From: Madurella fahalii
Taxonomy: Eukaryota; Ascomycota; Sordariomycetes; Sordariales
Reading direction: 5' to 3'
DNA length: 64,000 nucleotides
NCBI GenBank assembly: GCA_029876055.1
Contig: CM056875.1
Location: 3,869,001-3,933,000, forward strand
Position numbers and translations under genes: made by a program. Numbering within the stretch: position 1 is the stretch's first letter; every line of letters starts with the position of its first letter. The notes beneath the pieces are model-generated. The model was not told where the DNA came from. It saw only the letters and a list, made by a program, of their open reading frames with translations, and searched no databases. Of the stretch, positions 43,801 through 53,798 are shown piece after piece.

Positions 43801-44470
43801 CTACTTAGCGTCCATCCTCGAACAGCTGTTTGACCACCAAGCAAGCCTCGAGAGGTTCTCTGCAGGCATTCCCCTCAAGATTATCCCTCGGGAAACTTTA
43901 GAGGGGTTTCGTTTCATGGACATTGCTGCACGCCGAGCCCCCGCGCCCCGCGTCGTCCATCTTGATACCTTTAGCAACTTTGGCAAGAACTGGATCGACT
44001 TCATTCGTGCTATCAAAGCTGTCACACTGTTTGGAGAGGATTTTGGTGAGCTCATGGAACCCTCTCCCAACTTGGCCAATGTGTGCCCTGAGTGGAGGAC
44101 ATTGCCGACGGGACGGAATCATCTTGCTGTCAGCTCCTACGACTTGTCCAGGATACTTCACCAAGAAGGCAATGCACAGATGTGCCCTCCTAAGCTCGTT
44201 CCGGGTATCTTGTGGGAGCCTACCTCGTTGTTTGAACCTTGCGCATGCCAGAACGGAAAAGGGGGTTCTTGCGATACAGTTCAGATCTTGCGCTCAGAGC
44301 CATGGTTCAAAGCCTCCGTGAAATGCACCAGGTCAGCCAAGCAGCTGTTTGACCTAATCGGCAAGCAAAGCGCCGTTGTCTTCGGTTGCAACACTATCCT
44401 TCAGCGGCTAGGGGCAAAGGTGGCAGCGATCACAAAAAACAACACTTCGCCGCTACACCAGCCCCCTTGA
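40878..44470 (+). CDS. Large fungus-specific uncharacterised protein with N-terminal Cys motif (about 1070 aa)
   Basis: Proposed exons: 40878-41024, 41073-41452, 41516-42077, 42224-42425, 42490-43203, 43263-44470; the phases sum to 1071 codons. The N-terminus has paired Cys (WVCCECLGG, CPEPTCAFHYRCENC), likely a zinc ribbon, then the motif LPDSGYGTAS seen in a widespread, unnamed Pezizomycotina family. Later conserved blocks are RQTWPLVGE, EILAWLGSALRES, GQCWQNLLRNP-like, GYYVVLYDVRDQRAWL, LVRASLKHD, RINYLASILEQLFDHQ and LEGFRFMDIA. Weak points: an in-frame TGA at 41049 is avoided only by a 48-nt intron with a poor donor (GTTCCA; branch AACTGAC; acceptor CCCAG); the 41453 intron is best read as GC-AG; and the 42078-42223 intron is longer than usual. 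If the first intron is not used, the gene is broken. No function is known to me. Confidence 0.68.
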
Positions 44471-44877
44471 CACCTGAGCCGGCACACTTGTGGGGGCTTT
44501 GAAGATTTGAGGGAAAGTCTTCTCTCCAATACCATGCGCAACTGGCAATGCTGATATACCCAAGGCACACTGTGAAAACTGTCTTACTAAGTATTAGTAG
44601 TGGTCGACTGGTTCCATTTGATTTCTCAACCTCCTCCTCACTGCCCTTCGGGCCGCTGGCTCGGCCGTGCGGGGGCTTACGAACGGTTGCTGTCTGTCTA
44701 GGAAGCTGATTTGGTTATCGCAGTGATTGGCCAGTTCCTGGCTGCTGCTGCTTGGCTGCCTAGGGTAGCTGGGGGTGCATTCTCAGTTCTCAAACGATGG
44801 CGGCGGCAGCTTTGTGGCAGTGCTGCATATTCTTCCTAATTACGGCCAACCCCTGAACATTTAACAGGTCAGCATGC
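44471..44877. other. Spacer between two large genes
   Basis: About 400 bp between same-strand genes; presumed terminator of the first and promoter of the next. Contains CTGCTGCTGCTTGGCTGCC-like low complexity near 44741. No gene seen. Confidence 0.35.
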
Positions 44878-47800
44878 ATGCCCCTTGCAACATTCTCAGC
44901 GCAACATGATGGAGTTTCCTTGAAAATATTCAACCACGACGGGCCGTTCCGACAGCTGTTGACCGCACCCCGCGGGCCAGACAGCAGCGCAGCGAGGATC
45001 TGGTCGCGGGAACTGGTACTAATCGGCGGACGAACACACAATGCACACGGACAACATCAAAAAGCCGTCGGCCACCTTTCAATCTGCCCAGAAGCATCCA
45101 GACCAGAACCTCTCCGACCTACGTCACGCCAGAATCGTCACTATATGGTTGCAACCCAAGACCGCAGATCACAGTCTCAGGAAAGCTTGCTTGATGGTTA
45201 CCTCGTCCACCCTCCTACATCCGGAAGCGGCTGCGAAGCGGCAGCGCCGACTATGTTATGGCGACCAGGCTACCTACGGCGGCGGGTGCTTGGAGCCTTT
45301 ATATCTGTCTTCGGTTCTCTGATTCTTGGCCTCGAGGTCCTCCTTGGCATGTCGAACAAGCACCAGGGGTTGGCTACGAGCTACACCCATCTCCATTACC
45401 TCTGGAAATATGGCCCTACTGCCATTCTGAGTGTAATCGCGGCTTTTTGGACTTGTGTTGATGGTCAGGCGAAGATGACAGCCCCTTGGCTACGCATGGT
45501 GGGACCTCAACACCGGCTTCTGGCCAGGCAAACCGTCCTCCTCGACTACTTCGACATGTGGTTGCATAAGGTTCTATTCACAGCATGTGTGAATCATGAC
45601 TGGCTTGTGCTGCTATCTGCGACTACGAGTCTAGCCCTCATAGCGGCCACGATTGTATCGACCTCCCTCATTACTCTTGGGCCCGTCGATGTTGTCCAAC
45701 CGATACCAGTAGTGCTCCAGAGCGAGTTTGGAACTGATGTCTCGCTGCTCCAGGCAGCCGCAACTGGGGCTTTCTTGACCATGATAGGCTTTGTTAACGA
45801 CAGTCTACCATTTCCCGATGGCACTTCGAATCACTTTGTGCACCAACGGTTCGCGTACGATGACATTGCTGGTCCGGAATCTGAGGTACAGGCGGCCGTG
45901 GACGGTATATTTGTGGATGTCCAGTGCCGCGCTGCCACTCTGGAGTCATGGATAGAAACAAGTGCCGGCTACGGCATGAACTACAGTATCAGCACGACAG
46001 ACTGCCGGCTTGAGTATACGCACTACCCAAACGCGCTTTCATCCTCGCCTACGGCCCGTTTGGAGGTCATTGCCCGTGCCTGGATTGGGTACTGCAACGA
46101 CGATCGGCATCAGGCTGAGAACGTGCGCATTGGGTTGGCCGTGCTGGAACTGGGCAAGGACATCGGTTCGGATGGCAACCGAACGTTGAGGCGATCCTCT
46201 CAAATCATCTGTTCTCCAACGCACAAAATGATGGAACTCGACATGGTTTCTCGGGGCTGGACGGTTCAAAACCTGACTATAGTGCGGGAGCTCTTGTCTG
46301 CGGAGATGGAAAATCTCACCATGGCGGACATGGTGGGTTGGATAGGCTCCAGCACGCCTCTCTGGCAGAGCCAGTGGAACAGCTTTCCAGATATCTGCGG
46401 CGGGTTTGTCTCTCTCCCAGAGTACTGCAATCAAGCCATCGACATCGAGCTGGATCGGCGCCTGTTGCTTGCTCTCCTCTTGTACGGACCCACGCCGGTA
46501 CCAGGTCCGTTATCCCTGTTCGATGCGCGTTTGCTCCAGGACATCACGGCCAGGTTTTTCCAGCAGTACATCATTCAACTCGTCAACGCGGCCTTGACCA
46601 AACCCATCTCCAGAGTAATAACTGCCAAAACCAGAGCGTCAGTCAATCGCTTACTCGTCCGGGCGCTCGCAACGCATCTGATGGTGGCTGCGCTTGTGAT
46701 TGCCATGTCTCTGGTCGCTCTCATGGCCGTCATTACGCCGCGCGGCGGAATCCTCCTTCAAAGACCCAATACCATTGTTGGGATAACTTTGAACATAGCA
46801 GAAGACCGGAAGACATTGCAACAACTAATCGTCGCGGAGCCGACAAGGACGGCAATAGCTTCATCTAAAGGGTCCGAGCATACCGAGTACATAAACGGGG
46901 CTGACGTTCCCGACTCCAACATCAAACAGCGTTGGTCGTGGGCCCGGTTACTTTTCAACCGTCAGAAGCAAGATAACCTGAAGTCTTGTCGCAACAAGCC
47001 GGCTGAGCCTGCCCGAAGCCACCGTTCCAAGCCCGGACAGCCACTGGCCACCCATCATCGCACGCGGTTCGTGGTCACTTTAATGGTCCTCTGTTTGATC
47101 ACCATTCTGGAGATATTTTTGAGAAAGTCGCAACGCGATGATGGCGTAGCCGAAATCGTGGCAAGCGATACTATCTTCAGCTACCTATGGACTTTTGGTC
47201 CTATTATTATTTCACTCCTCCTTGCCGGCTACCAAGCATCTGTGGACTTCACCGTGCGGTCTCGGCAATCACTGACCAACATGTGTGATTCTCGGGGCGC
47301 ACCATACCACTCATCCATCGGTCTGAACCTTATAGACAGGTCCCTTCCCGCACTTATAGTAACCGAGGTTAGGACGAAGAGCATCACCGCTCTCTGCGCC
47401 ACGGCGGCGAGCCTGCTAGCGTCCTTGCTTCCGGTGTTCTCGGCGTCCCTTTTAACTACCAAATCAACCCAACTCTCATCCAGGAATCAACTTCGGCTGC
47501 TCAACTCATTTGCCCCTTATCTAGCTTCAAACCACAACGCCAGTGACTGGGGGTTGGTAGCAGCGCCGCTCATCCTGACTAAAAACATGTCCTATACAGC
47601 CTTTACCTACGAGGATTTGGTTCTCCCGTGTCTGAAGCTAGATCTGCCTTTTACTGGCAACGGAACGAGCGGCGCTTCTTGGTCCTCGGACGGCTCCTTC
47701 AATGTCGCAGCTAGGGTCCCCGCTCTGCGGCCCCGATTAAACTGCAAGTTTTACGACTCGTCGATGGTTGAGGCGCGGTTGAACACCACCGGCGGCCGCG

Positions 47801-49080
47801 ATGGATCTAGTCGTCCCGAAGTCAGGATTTCCGGCGAATCTGCCGACTGTTTTGTTCTGTTAGGATCGTTTGGTTCCACTGGACTGCACGACCTCGACAT
47901 TGGCGTCGCGGCCATCAAAAGTGAAATGCCAGGAGCAGAAGAGTCATTGGGATACGCCACACAAATGTATAAGTGTGTGACGGAGTACATCTACGTCTGG
48001 GGAACCTTCACTCCGAGATCACCTGACCACTCCTCGCTCGTTGCTTACGGCTGCAACGAGACGGTTGAGGCGGTTGAGGCCAGAGTCCAACTGGTAGGGC
48101 CCGACTTGCGGGTCGACCCGTCGACGCCGCCATTGGTAGTGGCAAACGACGTGGCTGCCGCTGCTCACAAAACAGCAATACGGCCGAACAGGACTCGCGC
48201 CATCACCAACCTCGGCGACTACACACCTGCGGACCTATACCTGAATACACTGCCATCCATGATTCCCACGGGCCCACCCAACTTTGACCAGTTCTTCTTA
48301 CTACTAACAACCACCGGCTCCCGATTGTCTTTTCCCCGCTCGCTCCTCACCGATCCCAACCAGAAAGACCGCGTCGCTGAAGCCATCCGCCATCAGCATG
48401 GCATTATCCGCGCCCAGTCGCTCAGCACCGATTACCGTCGACCGTTTGAGGCTGAGGGAACCGTCAAACTCAGCCTCGGCTCTCCCAACCTCGTCCACGC
48501 CTCCACAGGCCCTACGAGTTCCCCAGCCTCCGTCATCGAAGCCACCGTCACAGATCCGCATGGCCGGACCCGTCTCATCCAAGATGCCAGGTCCACGCAT
48601 ATCTTGGAAGGGTTACTCGGCGCAATACTGCTTTTTTCCACCGCGGGGTGGATACTCCTTGCCATGTCATCTGCAGACCAAGACAAAGTGGCCCAGGTCT
48701 GGGGGAAGAGCCCGACCTGTATCATGAACGTCATGGCGTTGTTGGCAGAAAGTAACATTTTTGATCTTTTGCCACCTTCTCAGGACGGACATGGTAAAGG
48801 CAACGAGCAGGTGTTTGAGGGGTGCAGGTTCAAGCTAGAATGGGTCGAGGGAGCATATACGGCTACTAGTGCAAGAGATTCGTTGGAGATGGAGATAGAG
48901 CTGGAAAGCAGAGAGAGCGAGAGCGATGGGACGAGTGGTAGAGGTGCTGTTGATTTGGAGGATGTTGTGGAGAACGAGGATGGGAGGAGCAGGCACAGAT
49001 TGCTTACACTAATGGTTATTGGGAAGGATGGCGGTAAAGAATCTGGTTTTGAGGCGGGATATGACACAGTCTCTCTTTAA
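44878..49080 (+). CDS. Large DUF3433-type multi-pass membrane protein, duplicated architecture
   Basis: A single open frame of 1400 codons. Two similar halves are visible, each starting with a basic region, a TM, a short loop and a LWKYGP / LWTFGP block: RRRVLGAFISVFGSLILGLEVLLG (about 136-157) with LHYLWKYGPTAILSVIAAFW, and RFVVTLMVLCLITILEIFLRKSQ (about 725-745) with SYLWTFGPIIISLLLAGYQASVD. Further TMs lie at about 241-267, near 605-630, about 840-865, and a last one (GLLGAILLFSTAGWILLAM) near 1245-1265. Large loops with potential N-glycosylation sites separate them. This is the pattern of fungal DUF3433 proteins, of unknown function. Start: Met1 (44878) gives the longest frame; Met90 (45145) is also plausible, as the first 89 residues have no features. 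The Glu/Ser-rich C-terminus is probably cytosolic. Confidence 0.87.
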   Translation: MPLATFSAQHDGVSLKIFNHDGPFRQLLTAPRGPDSSAARIWSRELVLIGGRTHNAHGQHQKAVGHLSICPEASRPEPLRPTSRQNRHYMVATQDRRSQSQESLLDGYLVHPPTSGSGCEAAAPTMLWRPGYLRRRVLGAFISVFGSLILGLEVLLGMSNKHQGLATSYTHLHYLWKYGPTAILSVIAAFWTCVDGQAKMTAPWLRMVGPQHRLLARQTVLLDYFDMWLHKVLFTACVNHDWLVLLSATTSLALIAATIVSTSLITLGPVDVVQPIPVVLQSEFGTDVSLLQAAATGAFLTMIGFVNDSLPFPDGTSNHFVHQRFAYDDIAGPESEVQAAVDGIFVDVQCRAATLESWIETSAGYGMNYSISTTDCRLEYTHYPNALSSSPTARLEVIARAWIGYCNDDRHQAENVRIGLAVLELGKDIGSDGNRTLRRSSQIICSPTHKMMELDMVSRGWTVQNLTIVRELLSAEMENLTMADMVGWIGSSTPLWQSQWNSFPDICGGFVSLPEYCNQAIDIELDRRLLLALLLYGPTPVPGPLSLFDARLLQDITARFFQQYIIQLVNAALTKPISRVITAKTRASVNRLLVRALATHLMVAALVIAMSLVALMAVITPRGGILLQRPNTIVGITLNIAEDRKTLQQLIVAEPTRTAIASSKGSEHTEYINGADVPDSNIKQRWSWARLLFNRQKQDNLKSCRNKPAEPARSHRSKPGQPLATHHRTRFVVTLMVLCLITILEIFLRKSQRDDGVAEIVASDTIFSYLWTFGPIIISLLLAGYQASVDFTVRSRQSLTNMCDSRGAPYHSSIGLNLIDRSLPALIVTEVRTKSITALCATAASLLASLLPVFSASLLTTKSTQLSSRNQLRLLNSFAPYLASNHNASDWGLVAAPLILTKNMSYTAFTYEDLVLPCLKLDLPFTGNGTSGASWSSDGSFNVAARVPALRPRLNCKFYDSSMVEARLNTTGGRDGSSRPEVRISGESADCFVLLGSFGSTGLHDLDIGVAAIKSEMPGAEESLGYATQMYKCVTEYIYVWGTFTPRSPDHSSLVAYGCNETVEAVEARVQLVGPDLRVDPSTPPLVVANDVAAAAHKTAIRPNRTRAITNLGDYTPADLYLNTLPSMIPTGPPNFDQFFLLLTTTGSRLSFPRSLLTDPNQKDRVAEAIRHQHGIIRAQSLSTDYRRPFEAEGTVKLSLGSPNLVHASTGPTSSPASVIEATVTDPHGRTRLIQDARSTHILEGLLGAILLFSTAGWILLAMSSADQDKVAQVWGKSPTCIMNVMALLAESNIFDLLPPSQDGHGKGNEQVFEGCRFKLEWVEGAYTATSARDSLEMEIELESRESESDGTSGRGAVDLEDVVENEDGRSRHRLLTLMVIGKDGGKESGFEAGYDTVSL

Positions 49081-50437
49081 AGAGAGCGAGCGCAGATATT
49101 TCGAAGCAACGTGTATTGGCATGCAAAAATCCACTTCAAGTAATAGAAGTATTTAGAAGAGCAAGTATTGCCAATGATTTTACATAACAAGAGTGCATTC
49201 CTATCCTCCCTGTTACTGGTCCTCTGTTCTCGGTAGTACCCCTACCTTCTCTGAGCATTAGTACAATTGCATGAGAAGCGTTGTGATCAGGAGGCGACTT
49301 CAATTTGTACTCAGGGCAGCTTAAGGCACTCAACCTACGGTAGAGATCATCCTATTCCTACACTTTAGCTAAATGAGCGAACACTAGAGCAAAACGTAGA
49401 CAGTAATCATTGTATGAGTACAAGACTTAATACTCTCAAGTAAATCAGCCTAGGATGCAAAGGCCGCGCCTTTCTGTCCGCTTATTCCTCCGTCAAGTAA
49501 GACCAATGTTGAGCATAGTAATGAACACATAACCAGTATTCCCAAGATCACTGACCGCGAGGTAGGTGCACCGCTGCCTTCAACCTTAGGTAACGACCTC
49601 CAAATACAGCCGTTATCAACGGCCAGATACCGCCAACAAGGCTCAGGAATCGCCATAGTCACTCGCTAAAACCGAGAAACAGTGCCATCATATTCTTGAT
49701 ATAATACTAAGCACAGTCGTACTGTACATACCATATCTGACTAAGCCAATTCGTGATCTGATGTTCCTTTATTTCTCTTCGTCTCATGCTAATTCTCTAC
49801 GTAAGTTTCGTAACCGTAACTTCCTCACCTGGTGGCTAAGTAGCAGTCTTAGTACGCACTCTACTCCCTTCACAGCTGTTATCGGCACTCTCCTTCAGCA
49901 ACCGATTACCCCGGTGTCGGTGCCATGGTGTTTATCAGACGGACCGTGGTCTAACATATTGTCGACCAGATCATCACCAAATTCATCAACGTAGGCTTCT
50001 ATATGAACTTTTCAAATCGCTTTCTAACCACCTCACCAAGACAGCGGCCCACACTCCTGCGAGGCCGGCTGCCTCTGTAGGGGTGCTCCGAGCCCGAGCT
50101 GGCCAAGTCGTTCATTTTTTCACGGACTAAGAGCCGCATTTTAGCCATGATCCTTGCCGGCTCATTCTTCCACCAATGAAGCCGGCTTCTCCGCACTATG
50201 GTTGCGAATAATGTGATGCTGGGACATTTTCCCGGTAATAGCCCCAGGGAGCCCCTGAAGCGCTTCTAATACAACCCGGGCGTTGCAACGCTATTCAGAA
50301 GGTGTTTTGAGGTTTGGACCTGTGTTGACAATCCGTTACACTCCCAATCCAGGATAAAAGACGTCTGCACCTGCACCTAGGCACCCTACAGGTGATTGCT
50401 CACCAAACGCCAGGTACTCGCATTTTAATCCGTCACG
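49081..50437. other. Intergenic region
   Basis: About 1.36 kb. Two short minus-strand frames (49450-49662, with one hydrophobic segment, and 49999-50196, basic) are open but unlinked by convincing splice sites and unrecognised. They may be remnants or chance. Confidence 0.4.
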
Positions 50438-51980
50438 ATGCAAAGGATTGGCCTCCTTTGGCTGCTAAGCCACGCCCCTCAGCTGGCTGTTGCAATCAAT
50501 TTCGATGTCCCTTCATCGCCACCGTCGAATGCCAGCCCCCAGCTGGACCCAACTCCAGTTGGAGTCTCGTATGTATATTGACCTCTGTTCCGTTGCACCG
50601 CATAAGGTACTGATACTGTCACTGGCAGTCTCGAGTTTTTCACATTTCCAGGGTACATGGAAGATGTCGCATCTACATCCAGATGCCTCGAGAACTTCAA
50701 GGACCTCACCGGTGCTTGGCCACCTGTGAGAATTGGCGGCACCACGCAGTGAGTCACCTAGACACTGACCACTCCACGACGCACTCATACGAGTCGTACC
50801 TAGGGACCGGGCCACATATGACGCCAGGTCATCAGCAGCCGTGACATACTCCGTCAGCAATCCGGCCGATGCGCCTATGACGCTCACATTTGGGCCACGA
50901 TTCATTGATCTCGCGGCTTCCTATCCAGGGCGAGTCGTGATCGGATTCAACCGACGGCTCAATAACCTTGCCAATACCATCGCTGCGGCCCGCTTGACCT
51001 ACCAGAACATGAAGAATCTAGAGGCCATCGAGTTGGGCAACGAGCCCAACTTCTTCAACAGTAGGGACCCCATTGCCGGCGGGTCATGGAGCTCAGCCAA
51101 AGACCGCTCCATCCAAGTCCAGTGGCAGCAGGCCGTGGCCGCCAATCTTTCGGCGAATAACATAATCTCAGCCGGCGTCTACTTTGGGACAGATGATTTC
51201 AACATCGCGTCGCTCGCCAGAGCCGAGGGCGGCGCCATGTCAACCGTCAAAAATTTTTGCTCGCATAACTACCCGCAATGGTCAGGTACCTACAACCTCG
51301 CGCGGCTCATGAGCCACAGCGCCATCGCGAGCCAAGTATCCCAATTCAAAGCCGAAGCGGCCGCCGCCAAAGCCGCAGGTAAAGAATACGTCATGGGCGA
51401 AACCAACTCGGCCACCCAAGGCGGCGGAGGCATCAGCCCGACGCTGGGCGCGGGCCTCTGGATAGTCGACTACGTCGCGCAGCTGGTCTTGATGGGTGTC
51501 AAAGCAGTCTACTTCCACCAAGGCACCATCGGGAACTGCCAATACTGCTGGTGGGGCCGATACAACATGGGCAATCCGTACTACGGCGCCTACTTCATCA
51601 CGCTCGCTCTCGCGCAGGCGGACAAGATCGCCCCGCTGGACAACATGTCTTCGAACTATGGCGCTTATGCCATCTACAAGGATAATAAGCCCATCCGCGT
51701 CCTGTTGCTCAACTCTGATTATTACGAGGGCGGGACTCGCGGCAGGCAGACATATACCCTTACAGGGCTGTCCTCCAAGACGGTAACGGCCAAGAGATTG
51801 ACGGGCGCCAGCGCCACTGCCAGGCAGGACCGGGGGCAAGGGGCAACTATTGCCGGGCAGTCGTTCACTGATGGGACATGTCAGATTCAAGGGACGGCGG
51901 CTGATGAGACGTCGACCGTTAGTGGTGGGCGCGTGACGTTTACGTTGGCGGCCACCGAAGCGTTGTTGGTGTATCTGTAG
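50438..51980 (+). CDS. GH79 beta-glucuronidase / 4-O-methyl-glucuronidase, secreted
   Basis: Three exons: 50438-50568, 50629-50748, 50804-51980 (475 aa); introns GTATGT...GCAG (60 nt) and GTGAGT...CTAG (55 nt). The first exon supplies a signal peptide (MQRIGLLWLLSHAPQLAVA). The second gives FEFF-like LEFFTFPGYMED and PPVRIGGTTQ, and the third splice completes TTQDRATYD, both landmarks of fungal GH79. Catalytic Glu164 (acid/base, GNEPNFF) and Glu283 (nucleophile, VMGETNS) match the family spacing. A C-terminal beta-sandwich ends in TEALLVYL. Characterised fungal GH79 members remove glucuronate or 4-O-methyl-glucuronate from arabinogalactan proteins or other glycans. It complements the CE15 and GH2 genes at the other end of the window. 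Confidence 0.94.
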
Positions 51981-52506
51981 TTTTCCTCGAGGAGGCCTGT
52001 GGGTTTGGCCAATAACATCATAAAAGGGGGCCTTGGTCAATATCTGTAACATCACCCGAACAATCTAAGCCGCCGAATGATTTAGGTTGATAAAACAGAC
52101 GCCTAGGTAATTAACTTCGGGGCGGCAGCGCTCTCCCTGGTAAAGGGCTAAGTTTTCGGAACGGGCTGAGTCAGTAACGGTAATAATTCTCGGACTAACG
52201 AGCCCCTCTACAACAAAGTCCCAGTTCTTATTCCAGTTGACTAGCTGTCAGCACAGGCCGTCGATCCTAACGAGAATCGGGACTATTCGGTTTGGTACAA
52301 CATGTTAATCATCTCCTCGGTCAACGCCTACGGATGATTACTATTGTCGAGGATGATGCGACATATTTTGAGAATCTTGAACGACATGACAATGATATCC
52401 GCGCAACACTCCTTTCACGGCTCATGTAACCGCCTCTTACATTATCAGGAATTATCGCACATCCATAGTTCACCATCCAACTTGAATCGTATGACAAGAC
52501 CTTTGT
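51981..52506. other. Intergenic region between convergent genes
   Basis: About 530 bp, holding the 3' ends of the GH79 gene and the oxygenase gene. Nothing further recognised. Confidence 0.4.
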
Positions 52507-53798
52507 TCAAACCGTCCGCTGTTGGCTATCCAGCTGCTTAGCCTCAGCCTGTTTCTTCAATGCCCGAGGCAACAGCTCAGGGTACCACTTCGCTGCCGCT
52601 TCTTGAAAGCTTGTCATCATGCTGACGAAGACTAGGTCTCCGACACAGTTGTCAAACAAGCCCGAGAAAAATGTTCCTGCGTCCGATATCACCCTCTCGT
52701 CCTTTACCAAATCCGCCGTGTGTCGCGGGATGTCAAGATAGAGGTCGTCCGGCTTGAGGCGGAGGTTCACGTGTTGAAAGAACGGTAGCGACAGCCGCGG
52801 GCCAAGTGGCTCTCCGCTAGGGCCGTAGAACCCGTCTGGGCTCAGGAGCACACGATGCGTTGTCGCCGTGCAGACGCCGTGGGTCAGGATCTCGAGCAGA
52901 CGGCCGATATTGACCACTACCGTCCCTGGGATCGGAGGAACTGGAATCCATGCGCCGGATTTATTCTGGACCTCGAGACAGTTGTGCTCCCCCCCTGAAG
53001 CAGGTATGTCATAAACACGCCATCCTTGTGTGCGCCCACACCCTGCTGGTGGTCTTCTGCGTGCGTCTGCCTCGGAGGAGGTGGGTAACTCGTGATCTTG
53101 AGACGGCTGAACGGGGAATCGTTGAAGAGCCGAGTGACGGAAGTCGGCTTCAACCCAAGAGCTTCTTCAATCAGAATTGTGAATTCTGTAGCTAAGTTCT
53201 GCACCGCCGATCGATAGCTTTCAATCGCTTTGCGGAATCCGGGGGCTGCAATCTCGTCCGGCCACTGGAAGCGGGGAGATGTGTTTAGTTGCGGAGCTGA
53301 GTTGGAAGGACAGTCAAAGGTGGACTGGACGTACCTGACTCGGTCCATGAAGGTTGAGATATACAGGCTCATCTGCGCTGGGGGCGGGGAGGTCTGCGCC
53401 GATCTACATTGCGAGAAGGAGGGTAAGCATTTAATTCAGGTCAACTAAGTGCCTCCATCAGACGGCAGGCCTTCCGGGCCAGGATAGCTCACCGCAATGG
53501 ACTCATTATGATCCGCTCTCGCCGACGTCTTCTCTGCATCCATCCTATTGTAACCTAGGAAGTGCTTGCTATACACCGTTTCGATCTCTAGCTTTTTCTC
53601 CAGTGGCAAATTGAAGAACGCCATGGACTGCTGGAGAGCATCCTGTTGCACGTGTCCCGGGATCGAGTGATTCTTCACGTAAAAGAACCCTACGCGTACT
53701 AGGGCATTCCTCAGTTCTGATAAAAATCGCTCTTTTGTCTCCGACGAACGCGCCAGAGAGAGGTCAAGGGTTGGGATTGACACAAAATCGCCGTCCAT
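52507..53798 (-). pseudogene. 2-oxoglutarate/Fe(II) oxygenase (isopenicillin-N-synthase-like), frameshifted in a G7 run
   Basis: Exons 53798-53493, 53403-53335 and 53264-52507; introns GTGAGC...GTAG (89 nt) and GTACGT...CCAG (70 nt). The N-terminal DIOX_N part (IPTLDLSLA, GFFYVKNH, EKKLEIE) and the jelly roll (YPPPPRQ, GAHKDGVFMTYLLQ with Fe ligands His204 and Asp206) are in frame. At the run of seven C on the + strand (52989-52995) the frame breaks. The downstream part, clearly homologous (HNCLEVQNKSGAW, VVNIGRLLEILTHG, THRVLLSP with the distal Fe His and 2OG Arg), is in another frame, so one base is missing or two are extra. Either a real pseudogene, or a homopolymer sequencing error in an intact gene of about 377 aa. 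Substrate unknown; relatives act in metabolite or gibberellin-like oxidations. Start ATG 53798 was preferred over an upstream in-frame Met. Confidence 0.85.

Noticed and set aside
49999..50196. 65-codon basic minus-strand frame, possible gene 3' end
   Set aside because: No upstream exon with good splice sites could be joined and no family recognised.
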